12,251 bases of DNA from Clostridia bacterium. GTDB taxonomy: Bacteria > Bacillota > Clostridia > Christensenellales > Aristaeellaceae. Positions 1 to 9,900 of this stretch are shown here, in pieces (position 1 is the first letter of the stretch; each line of letters begins with the position of its first letter). Made by a program: the position numbers and the translations under genes. The notes under the pieces are model-generated. The model had not been told where the DNA came from and searched no databases. It saw only the letters and a program-made list of their open reading frames with translations. The DNA is taken from the NCBI GenBank assembly GCA_017471125.1, contig JAFUWR010000268.1, positions 1 through 12,251 on the forward strand, written 5' to 3'.

Positions 1-345
1 CCGCAGCAGCCGCGCCGAGAACCTCGAAGCGCCCTCCAGCTCCGCCATGCCGTGCCGCCGCGCCCCGCCCAGCCCCGAGGCCACCGTCAGCGCCGCCACC
101 GGCATGACCGACGCGACGATCCACAGCGCCCGCTTGTTCTCGAACCGCGTCAGCGGCAGCGCGCAGGCTGCCAACAGCGCCGCGGCCCCGAGGCCCCGGA
201 CGCCCAGGTCCCTGAACTGCATCCACACGATCTGCGCCAGCCGGACCCGCCGCCGGGTCCGCGCCCGCAAGAACGCGAGCTCCCGCGCCGACGGCTCCAT
301 CTGATACGCCGCCTTCAACGCCCGCTTCAACGCCCTATCCGTCAT
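1..345 (-). CDS. Small membrane protein next to the sigma gene, possible anti-sigma partner (partial, C-terminus cut by window edge)
   Basis: An open frame of 115 codons runs from ATG at 345-343 to the left edge with no stop. The soluble N-terminus is basic (MTDRALKRALKAAYQMEPSA...FLRARTRRRVR). Two hydrophobic stretches follow, at about residues 51-66 (GLGAAALLAACALPL) and 73-92 (ALWIVASVMPVAALTV), then a segment with MAELEGASRFSARLL. From memory, small Clostridial multi-pass membrane proteins encoded directly after a sigma-70-family gene share both the MTD-LK-A start and the ELE-ASRFS motif, often with an ABC transporter further on. The start overlaps the end of the sigma gene by 11 nt, and AGGGGAG lies 6 nt upstream inside the sigma gene, so translation is probably coupled. 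An anti-sigma or signal-sensing role is inferred only from position and membrane topology; no zinc-binding anti-sigma motif is visible. Confidence 0.75.
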   Translation of the reverse strand, partial: MTDRALKRALKAAYQMEPSARELAFLRARTRRRVRLAQIVWMQFRDLGVRGLGAAALLAACALPLTRFENKRALWIVASVMPVAALTVASGLGGARRHGMAELEGASRFSARLLR

Positions 346-802
346 CGCCGTCTCCCCTCTCCACGCGCCGCCGCAGCAGCCCGATGGCCGTCCTCAGCTT
401 CCTGTGCACCGCGAACCGCGAGATGCCCATGATCTTCCCGATGGTGGTGACGGGCACGTCGTTCACGTACCGGAGCAGCACGATCTCCCGCAGGTCCTCC
501 GGCAGGCCCGCCATCGCCTCCCGGATCACGATCCTGTCCACCAGCGCATCCTCCATCGACCCCGTGTCCGACGACGCCGCCTCGGGGTCGATGGGGACCG
601 TGCGCGGCCTCCGGAACGCGCTGATACACAGGTTCCGCGCGATGGTGTACAGGTAGGCCATCTCCCTGCCGGTGTCCTCGTAGGCGCGGGCGTTCCAGAA
701 CCGCAAAAACGTCTCCTGGGTGATGTCCTCCGCCAGCGCCCGGTCCCGGGTCTTGACATAGCAGTATCGGAGGAGCCTGTCGTATTCTTCCCGTAAGTCC
801 AT
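335..802 (-). CDS. Small RNA polymerase sigma-70-family factor (ECF-like, sigma2 + sigma4)
   Basis: A 155-residue protein with the two-domain layout of small alternative sigma factors. Region 2 spans about residues 5-66 and includes ALAEDITQETFLRFW, the core-binding and -10-recognition helices, followed by YLYTIARNLCISAFRR. A short variable linker rich in Ser/Asp/Glu covers about 67-86. Region 4 spans about 87-147, with LPEDLREIVLLRYVND, then a helix-turn-helix in the segment TTIGKIMGISRFAVHRKL that would read the -35 element. I chose ATG 802-800 because AGAGGAGG (815-808) sits 5 nt upstream. The in-frame ATG at 859 would run coding through the inverted repeat and into the terminator T-tract, and has no such site. 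The gene is followed by an overlapping membrane-protein gene, the usual arrangement for a sigma factor and its regulator. Its regulon cannot be read from this window. Family assignment is firm; the subgroup is not. Confidence 0.9.
   Translation of the reverse strand: MDLREEYDRLLRYCYVKTRDRALAEDITQETFLRFWNARAYEDTGREMAYLYTIARNLCISAFRRPRTVPIDPEAASSDTGSMEDALVDRIVIREAMAGLPEDLREIVLLRYVNDVPVTTIGKIMGISRFAVHRKLRTAIGLLRRRVERGDGDDG
352..358 (-). promoter_or_regulatory. Ribosome binding site of the membrane-protein gene, inside the sigma gene
   Basis: On the minus strand AGGGGAG lies 6 nt before the ATG at 345-343, within the last codons of the sigma gene. It supports this start and suggests that ribosomes finishing the sigma gene re-initiate on the overlapping gene. 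Confidence 0.65.
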
Positions 803-807
803 ACCCG

Positions 808-815
808 CCTCCTCT
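808..815 (-). promoter_or_regulatory. Ribosome binding site of the sigma gene
   Basis: AGAGGAGG, a strong Shine-Dalgarno match, lies 5 nt before the ATG at 802-800. It fixes the start of the sigma gene and rules against the longer reading frame from 859. Just upstream is an AT-rich stretch, GTTATATATG (826-817), that could serve as a -10 element. The bases 17 nt further upstream do not resemble a -35 TTGACA box, so any promoter here would be non-canonical. Confidence 0.7.
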
Positions 816-826
816 GCATATATAAC

Positions 827-850
827 GCGCACACCCGCCGATGTGTGCGC
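827..850. repeat. Perfect 8-bp inverted repeat in the leader of the sigma gene
   Basis: GCGCACAC (827-834) and GTGTGCGC (843-850) are exact reverse complements separated by 8 nt. The repeat sits between the upstream terminator and the AT-rich stretch before the sigma ribosome binding site. It could be an operator for a dimeric regulator overlapping the expected -35 position, or an RNA hairpin in the leader. No T-tract follows it on the minus strand, so it is not a good terminator on its own. The symmetry is seen directly; the role is unknown. Confidence 0.5.
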
Positions 851-859
851 TTCGATCAT

Positions 860-906
860 AAAAAATCACGGCCTGTCGTCCAACTATCATAGCGGACGGC
901 AGGCCG
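860..906 (-). terminator. Rho-independent terminator of the giant surface-protein gene
   Basis: Read on the minus strand, a 13-bp GC-rich stem (906-894 pairing with 881-869, with one G-U pair) encloses a 12-nt loop (893-882). It is followed after TGA by six T residues (865-860). It starts about 20 nt after the stop codon of the large gene. This separates that gene from the downstream sigma gene, although read-through cannot be excluded. Confidence 0.88.
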
Positions 907-926
907 CGCGTCAATGGGGTCCCTTA

Positions 927-3900
927 TTATTCCTCTCTTCTCTTTTTCAGCGCCAGCAGCGCCGCGGCCAGCAGGATCAGCGCCGCGCCGAGGGCGGTGA
1001 AGGGGATGGTGCCGGGGCCGCCGGTCTCGGGCAGCTCATAGGACGCCATGCAGTTGACGATGGTGCCGCCGCTGGCGACCCGGCCCTGGTACTCGCCGCC
1101 GCCGAAGTAGTACTTCGGGGGCTGGAAGCCGTCCACGGTGGCCTCGGACACGTAGTAGGTGTACTCGTAGTTCATGCCCGCGTCGTACTTGGGCAGGCCG
1201 TTGACCTTGAAGGCGTAGACGCCGTCGGCCTCGGTGCCGGTCATCGCGTATCCCGCGCCGGTGGTGATGGCGAAGTCGTTCGTACCGTCGCGGTGGATGG
1301 TATACTGGGCGGCGAAGCCGTCGTCCGCGGTGACCGCGCCGGTGGCGATGTCCTTCCTGTCGCGGCTGATGGTGACGGTGATGTCGCCGTCCCAGTCGAT
1401 CTGGTGCTCGGCAGCGGTGTCCCACCACTCCTTCTTGAAGGAGAACTCGGTCACGTCCACCATGGCGAGGGTCAGCCCTGCCTGCTCGGCCCAGGCCGCG
1501 CCGTTCCAGACCAACAGCCGCGCCGTTTCGTCGCTATCATCAAGTTTGAAGCGGATGTCGTCGGCCAGGGCGTAGCCCGCGGGCGCGGACAGCTCGCGCA
1601 GGATGTACTCGTAGTCGTATGTGACGCCGCCCACCGTCTTTTGAACGTCCAGCAGACCGCTGATCACGGTCTCGCCGGAGGCGTCGGTGACGAAGGTCAG
1701 CAGGGACTCTTCATCGCCCACGTGGGTCTCGTTGGTCGCGGCGTCCCGCTGGGTGGTGATGCGCCGCAGGATCTCCAGGTACGCGCCCGGCACGGGCTTG
1801 AGGTCGGAGTCCTCCTTGCGCACGGTGACGCTGTACGGCACGTCGATCATCTGGATGTAGACGGTGCCCGAGGTGGGTTCGCCGCTTTCGACGACCTTCT
1901 CCTGACCGTCGGCGGGCTCGGTGACCACGCTCCAGTGGGTGACCGCGCCGTCCAGCGCGATGTCGAACCGCACGTCGTCGGCCAGCCGGTAGCCCGAGGG
2001 CGCGTCGATCTCGCGCAGCAGGTAGCTGCCGTGGCGCAGGCGCTCGACGGTGGCCGCCCGGTCGCCGGAGATGAAGCTGTTCCACTCGGTCAGGGTGAGG
2101 TATTCCACGTCGTCCTCCACCTCGCCGGTCACGGCGTAGATCGTCAGCTTCGCGCCCGACAGCAGCTTGAGCGTGGAGCGGTCGATCTTCTGGATGCGCA
2201 CCTCATGCAGCGGACCGCTGTTGGTGAAGACCACGTCGGTGCGCTCGTCCTTCTCCACGTCCTCCTTGTAGGTGCTCAGCAGGGTCTGGGTGTTGCGGTT
2301 CGCGCCCACGGTCTGCTTGACGGAGCCGTTTTCGTCGGCGTTCCGGGCGGTGAAGGACGCGATGTAGTCGCTGGCCAGCTCGGTGATCTGGTAGCTCGCG
2401 CCCACCGGCAGTTTGGCGATGTCCTTGGTGAACCAGGCCGTCTCGCCGGGGGCGAGGGTCAGGCCCAGCCGCGCCGTGCCGCTGTTGTCGGCGGCGAAGG
2501 TCTTGTCCTGCAGGTCATCCACAGTCTTGCCTTCCTCCAAGACGCCCTGGCGATAGGCATAGGTGGCGTTGGCCTTGAGGCCCGTCAGCTCCACGCGGAA
2601 GGCGAAGGCCGCGTCCGCGTCCGCCTCGGTGCCCGCGCCCAGGAGCTTGGCGATGGTGAAGCCGCCGTACTCGTGCTCGCGCTGCTTGGTGTTGGTGAAC
2701 GCCTCTCTCTGGACCGCGTTCGCGACGATCGCGCCCGGCTCGCCGGTGACCGCTTCGCCGTTGCGCAGGTGTTCGGTCAGCGCGTAGTTCTCATAGGCGC
2801 GCTCGGAGATATCGTACTCCGCGCCCGCGGGCAGGCCCGTGATCCTGATGGTCTGGCCGTCCGCAAGCGTCACCCGGGCCCTGCCAGCGGTGAACTGCAC
2901 GGGATGGCTGGCGGTGGCCTCGCCGGTGGTCACCACGGCGTCGTAGGCCCCGTTCAGCGGAACGTCCGCGTTCGACATGGCGATGTCGAAGGTGAACTCG
3001 GCGTCGTCCCTCTCGGTGACATTATCGGCCAGTTTCACCGTCTTGCTGATCTCGAGGGCGCCGGTCTCGGGGATGCGGACCGTGTTGGTCGCCACCACGC
3101 GCACCTGCGTACCCTCGGCGATGGTGCCCTTGGACGCCGTGAGCGTGGCGTCATAGACGGCGCTCTCCGCGTCGGTCAGTTTCTCCTCGATGGTGTATTC
3201 GGAGTTCGCCTGGAGGTTGGTCCACTGCTTGGTCTCGCCGTCGGCGAGGGTGAATTCCTCGGTCATGGCGGTGCCGTCGGCGGTGACGTATTTAATGGTG
3301 AAGCTGAACGCCTGGCCCGCCTTGTAGGTGTTGCCGGTGGCGTCCACCACCTGCTTGGTCAGGCTGAGGCTGCCCTTGACGGGTTCCTGGTGTTCCTTTT
3401 GGTTCTTGACAGTCACGCCCTGGCCAGCCTCGCCCGGCACGTATTCAAGCTGCTGGTACCACTTGCCCGCGTCCTGGCTGATCCACTTGAAGGGGGCCAG
3501 GTACTGGACGCCGCCGAGCTCCTCTTTTTCGGTGACGTAGTAGGTCGTGGCGATGGTGTGGCCGTCCTCGTCCTGCTCCGGCACGTCGTACACGTGGAAG
3601 CGGTAGGTCCACTCGCCGGTATCCGGGTCGATGATCCAGCGGTCGAAGGAGCCGTCGTCCTTACCCACCACGGTCATGCCGCTGGTGGTCTTGGTCACGT
3701 TGGTGATGACCTCGGGGGTCTCCTCGTCGGGCGTCTCGATCTCGGCCTCAAGCTCGCCAGCGAACAGCGCGGCGTCGGGCTCGGCCTCGTAGGTCTCCGG
3801 CTCCAGCGCGACCTCATTTTCGGCCTCGTCGCCGATCTCCGGGGGCGCGTCCTCGTAGACGATCTCCAGCGCGCCCTCGTCGGCCTGGGCCTCGGCATAC

Positions 3901-6900
3901 ACCGCGTCATACGCCGCGGCCTCCGCGGGCGCGTAGCTGTCCGTGTCCGTCAGGCGCTCCGCCTCGATCACGCCGGACAGGCTGACCGTCCGGGGCGCGG
4001 CGAGGCTGCGGCTGCCGGTGGGCACCAACGGCGCGGTGGCGGGTTCGGTGGCGTCGGGTTCGGTGGCGTCGGGTTCGGTCGCGCCGGTATCGTTGTTCGC
4101 GACGTAGGTCTTTTCGGTCAGGTAGCCGGGCGCGGTCACGCCGCCGTCCACGCGGGCGTAGATCTTGTTGCTGCCCTCTTTTATATCACTGTATCTGGTT
4201 CCCAGTCCGCCGACCAGAGCGTTGCACGAATTGAACATGTTCGTGGCGTCCTTGACTTTATCGGTGGACCAGCGGCTGCTGTCCACGTAGATGGTCGTGA
4301 CGTCGTGGCAGTTGTTGAACAGATGCTTCATATTGGTAGCATTGCGCGTATCGAAGCTCGAAAGGTCGATCTCCGTCAATGCGTAGCAATTATTGAAGAT
4401 GTAACCAAAATCTGTCATATGCCCCGTGGTAAAGCTCGACACATCGACGGATTTCAGGGCATAACACTCGGAGAACATGTCGAAGATCGTCGTACAATTC
4501 GACGTATCGAAGCCCCCCAGACCGTCGATCGTTTCCAGTTTTCGGCACTGATGGAACATCTCATACATGGTGGTCGCGCTGCGCGTATCGAATCTGGAGA
4601 CATCCAGCGCCTTGAGCTCGTAGCAGCTCTCGAACATCATGTAAAAGCTGGTGACGTTCCGGGTGTCGAAGCCAGACAGATCCACAGCTTCAAGCGCTTC
4701 GCACTTGAAGAACATCTGCTGCATGGTCGTGACGTTCTGGGTGCCGAAATTATCCGGCAGGATCAACGTCTTGAGCTTGTAGCAGTCGGTGAACATGTAG
4801 CTGGTGTCGGTGACCGCGCCATTGTGGAAGCTGGACAGGTCCAGCGTCGTCAGCGATTGGCAGTTGCCGAACATGTTCGTCATGTTATCGACGCTGGTGG
4901 TGTCAAAGTGGCTGACGTCGATGGACTTGAGGCCCTTGCAGTTCTTGAACATGTTGGACATGGTCGTGACGTTGGAGGTGATAAAGCGGGATAGATCCAG
5001 CGTCTCAAGCATCTCGCACCCTCTGAACATCTCTTGCATCGTGGTGACGCTGGAGGTATCGAAGCTGCTCAGGTCGATGTTCTTTAGCGTTTTGCAGTTG
5101 AGGAACATGCCCAGCATCGTCGTGACCTTGCCGGTGTCGAAGGCGGACAGGTCGAGGGTCGGGGCAATGGCGCTGCCGTCCGCGTTCTTGAGGTCGACGC
5201 CCAACTGCTCGAACATGTACTTCATGTCCGTAACTTTGGACGTATCGAAGGAGGACAGGTCGAGGCCGCCGTTTGCGGGGTTGCCCAGCATGCGGCACAT
5301 GGCGAACATGTGGTCCATGTTCGCGACGTTTTCGGTATCCAGCGCGGCCAGGTTGACGATGTTCTCCAGCGCGTAGCAGTCCTGGAACATATACTGCATG
5401 TCGTTGACCAGGGAAGTGTTCATGTCCGCCGGGAAGATGACCTGGCGCAGCGCGTGGTCGCCCTTAAAGAGGTTTATAAACTTCGTCGCCGAGGAGAAGT
5501 CCATGCCGCTCAAATCAAGGGACGTGAGCTTCGGGCTGTTCAGGAACATGGCGGTCATGTCCGTGACGTTCTGGGTGCCGAAGTCCCGCGGCAGCGTGAG
5601 GCTCGTCAGGTTGGAGCAGCTCTGGAACATGCCGTCCGTGTACGTGGCATAGTCGGCCTTGAGGCCGGTCATGTCGATGCGCTCGATGGCGGTATAGTTC
5701 ATGAACATCTGGCGGCAGTTGACGCCGTCCCCGGGCAGGTAGACCTCGAGCGTGTCGGTGCACCACTCGATGGCCTGGTTGTCCGGGTTGAAGCGCACGT
5801 AGATGCTCTTCGGGAAGTCCGTGCTGTTCTCGCTGACCTTGGTCCAGCCGTTCAGGTCGTCGGGCAGGCCCACGGGCACGAAGGCCTTTGCGTTGGCCTT
5901 GACATTATAATTGGTAACGAATTTATCCCACAGGTCCCTCCGCATCCGCGCCGGCTTGGGCGGCTCCTCGGGCACGTAGGTGCCCAGCTCCACCACGGGC
6001 ACGGGCAGGCCGGTGGTCTCTTTGATCTGGGTGGCGACGTTGCCGTTCTTGTCGAGCCACACCTTCTTGATGGTGATGACGCCGGTCTCCTGGCGCGCGT
6101 TGGGCATGCTGAAGCGGCGGAAGAAGGTATAGAAGAAGCGATTGGCCGGGGGCTCACGATCGTCCCGGTCGCCGGAGGTCGCGCCCAGCGGATAGACGGT
6201 GATGTCGTCGCCGTCCTGGGTGAAATTCTGCATGCTGCCGCCGGGCCAGGTGATGGTGATCTGGCCCTCGTGGCCGACGGTCACGGTGTAGAGCGTGTCG
6301 TCGAGCACGTGGTTCTCGGGGGCGACGGTCTCCCGCAGGGCGTAGGTGCCGGGCTCCAGGCCCAGGAAGTCCACCGCGCCGCTGGTCTGGCTGACGGCGG
6401 TCATGTCCACGGGCGTGCCCAGGTCGGACGTGCCGGTGAGCCGGAACGCCGCGCCCGCGAGGACCTTGCTGTTGGCCGCGTCCACCTTGATGAGGCCAAG
6501 GTCGTGGAGCGGCTCGTCGATGATCTGGTAACTGGTCTCCTCGTAGTCCACCGCCGGGTCGGGCCTGGTCTTGACGACCACGAGCTTCACGCTGTCGGTG
6601 TCCGCGGCGTCGCCGCCGTCGAGGGTCATGGTCACGTCGCGGGCGGCGCTGACCACCACGCGGAAGGCGCGGTTCGCCTGGGCGTACCCGTCGGCGGGGG
6701 TGAACTCCTCCAGCTTGTACGCGCCCTGCTCCACGTCCTCGAACCGCACGCGGCCCAGGCTGTCGGACTCGGCGAACTTCTCGATGGCGTTGTGGTAGTC
6801 GCTGACGCCGCTTAACTTGAACATGACGCCGGGCAGCGCCCTGGCCGCCGCGCCGTCCACCGCGCCCAGCTTGGTGAACTCGAAGTCCGTCCACTGGCGG

Positions 6901-9900
6901 GGCTTGTTGGTGATCCTCCAATAGGTGAGGGTCGCGCCGCTGCCGGTGGTTTCCTCGATCTTCTCGCCGGTCAGCTTGGCCTCCTTGTCGCGCGGTTTGA
7001 CCAGGCCCTCGATGGTGGCGGTGCCGTCGGCGTTGACGCGCACGGTCATGACGGTGGAGCCGTCCACCTGGAAGTCCTGTACGCCGTCCTCCTCCCAGAG
7101 CTGGTAGTAGTGGGTCTCGTCGGTGAGCTCCAGGTCGGTGAAGGACAGCGTGCCGCTGGAATTGGTGGTCAGCGTGGCGTCCACGGCGGTGCCGTAGCCG
7201 GAGGTGCCCTTTAGATGGAACTTGATGCCGGGGATGGGCGTGTTCTCGTCGTCGAAGCGCACCTTCTTGATGTTCAGGCTGCCCACCACGCGGTAGGAGA
7301 TGACGGTGTTGCCCTGGTTGACGACCTCGTCCTCGCCGGTCACGAACGACTTGGACTCGGAGGTCATGTTCTGGTTCAGGTACACGTCGTTGTAGGCGCG
7401 GGCGTCGGGCTTGGGCATCTTGGACACAGGGTCTATCACGGCGTCGTGGGGCGCGTTCAGGTACACGAACACGGACACGGTCTTGCCGCCGTGGAGCACG
7501 AAGTGACCGTCCTCGCCGGTATCGTCGGCGGCGCGGCGCAGGTCCACGGCCACGGCGGTCACCTTTGAAAGATCGGTGACCTCGGACGCCGGGACCCAGA
7601 ACGGCGCGTCGTTGAAGCGGTATTCGAGATTTGCGAAGGTCTCCTGGGTGATGGCAGGATCAGCCGCGATGGCGTCCCTCATGGCCTCCCGGGAGATGGT
7701 GGAATAGTACACCACCGGGTCCGCGCCCATGGCCCGGGCCAGGCTGGTGTCCACGCTCTTGAGCGTGCCGTACCAGTCGGACCGCACCAGCTCGTCGCCG
7801 GAGCCGGTCTCGAAGCTCTCCAGGAAGTCGAACACGATCAGGTCCCGGGCCTTGGAGCCCACGTTGGGACCGAACTGGAGGCGATAGGAATACTCGCCCT
7901 CGGCGTAGGTGACCGCGGACTTGCCGTACTTGGCGTCATTGGCGGTGGCGCGGACGGTCTTTTGCAGGCCCAGCGTGCCGGACACCAGCGCCCCGACGGG
8001 GCAGTCGCGGGCGGTCATGATGACGCGGGCGGGGTCGCGCACCAGGTCGTAGAGCACGTCGTCCGTGGGCCACGCGGCCACGTCGGACTCCCGGCGGTAC
8101 ATGTAGCTGTTGTCGTACCGGCCGATGTCGTCGTTGCCGGTCTTGTAGGCCACCAGGTTGTGGGCGGTGACCACGGTGGTGTCGTTGCCGCGCTGCTGGA
8201 GGATGGCGTCCCAGGTGATGGCCGTGTCGTAGGTCATGCGGTAGGTCTCGCCGGGGTCGGTGAAGTTCACCGTCATCAGCATGCGGCCGGAGCCCTGGTA
8301 GTTGGACTCGAGCTGGACGGAATACTGGCTCTGGTCCAGCGCCTCGCTGACGAGTTTGCCGTCCTTCGTCACGCCGCGATAGGCCGCCAGCGAGCCGGGG
8401 ATGTACTCCACGCCCAGGGGCAGCAGGTCGTAGAACACGCCGCTGTCCTGGCTGACCAACTGCTCCGTGTTGTCGATGGAGAAGGTCTCCTTCATGTCCA
8501 CGTCCCAGGAGATCAGGTAGCGGCTGTTCAGCGTGTCGTTCTTGCGGCTGGTGTAGTTCTTGTTGATGACGCTCTTTCGGGTGTCGCCGATGATGTCGTC
8601 CATGCCGCTGCGGGTGAAGTGGCGAAGCACGCTATCATCCTGCCGGACGAACATCTCCGCCTCGTTCCAAAGCTGCATCTCCGGGCTGTCTTTGTCGATG
8701 GCATTCAGCGCCTGCGATACGATCGCGCCGCCGCGCTTCAACGCCACGGTGGGCTTGGTCTCGAGCTTGGTGGAATAGAGGGCGTTTTCGTTGGACAGCT
8801 TGTAGCCGGTGATGTTGGCGCCCGCCGCGAACACGAGGCGGTTCGGAGTGGAGTTGTCGAAGTCCACCAGCGCCGCGACGGTATTGTCCGCAGACCATAG
8901 CCCGGTCATGAAGGAATACCGCGCCTCGCCGGTAACGGCCGTCCCGTCGTTCTCGAGGGTGAACACCATGTCGCCCAGGCGATCCTCGTTCGCCAGTTTG
9001 GCCAGCATGCTCCCGCTGCGGCTGACGGGGTCGAAGCCCGCGCCCGCCTGGTACTCGCCGTCCATGAACACGTAGCTGAAGTCCACGGCGGTGAAGCGGT
9101 AGTCGTCCTTTTGCAGGGGCTCGGTGACCACGGTGTACCCGTTCTGGGCGGACGGACTGCCGGCATTTTCCCACGCCGCGTGGTCGAAGTACCGCAGCCA
9201 CAGCTTTTTGTCGCTCAGCTCGACGGTCACCTTTTTCTTGCCGAAGTTGTCCTTGTTATTCTCGTCGGTCCTGGGGTCGGGGTCCGTGCCCACCTCGCCC
9301 TCGTAGGTCTCGGCCCAGGTGTTGGCCTGGAACCAGGCGTCGTAGCGCAGGCCGTCGATCTCGGTAAACGCCTCCTTGACGGCGTCGCCGTTATCGTCCA
9401 CACCCACGGTCTGTTCGCCCGCGATGAGCTTGGACAGCTCGTAGCTGGTGGTCAGGCCCTTCTTCTCGCTCTGGGACGTGCCCGCGGGGATGACGTAGTG
9501 GGCCTTGACGACCTCGTAGTGGTTCTTGGACGGCAGGGCGCTGTCGGCATCCACCTGATCGGTGGGATGGACCTTGGCGACGACCTCGTTTTCGACGATG
9601 TAGCTGCCCTCGCTCTCAAGGAGCGCGTCGTAGTGATCCTTTTCGATGCGGGTCAGCACGTAGTCCTTGCGGACGTTGTCGCCGTAGTTGACCCGGCAGT
9701 TTTCGACCACGTTGGCCTCCGCGCCGGTGTCGAAGGTCCCGTCGGCGCTTTCGGCCATGCGGTAGCCCACCACCGCGCCCTGCGCGCTGAGCAGCTTGTC
9801 GTCCAGCGTGAAGTCGTAGGGCTGGGTGGCGGTGATCTTCGTCTCGATCTCCCAGACGGCGTAATAATATTGGTCGGCGTCCACGGGCGCTTCGCCCCAG

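Noticed and set aside
803..859. A longer sigma-factor start at ATG 859-857.
   Set aside because: It would add 19 residues encoded by the inverted repeat and leader, overlaps the end of the terminator, and has no ribosome binding site; the ATG at 802 has AGAGGAGG at ideal spacing.
3060..3074. An internal IPETG string resembling a pilin-type sortase motif.
   Set aside because: It is followed by GALEISKTVKLADN, the first strand of the next domain, not by a membrane helix and basic tail. It cannot act as a sorting signal in this place.
843..4994. A plus-strand open frame of 1383 codons opposite the adhesin gene, and a second of 501 codons at 5310-6815.
   Set aside because: Both are mirror images of the high-GC codon use of the minus-strand gene. 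They are dominated by Gly, Val, Leu, Arg and His, show no domain, and begin in the terminator region or in mid-gene without a convincing ribosome binding site. The minus strand carries coherent domains throughout.
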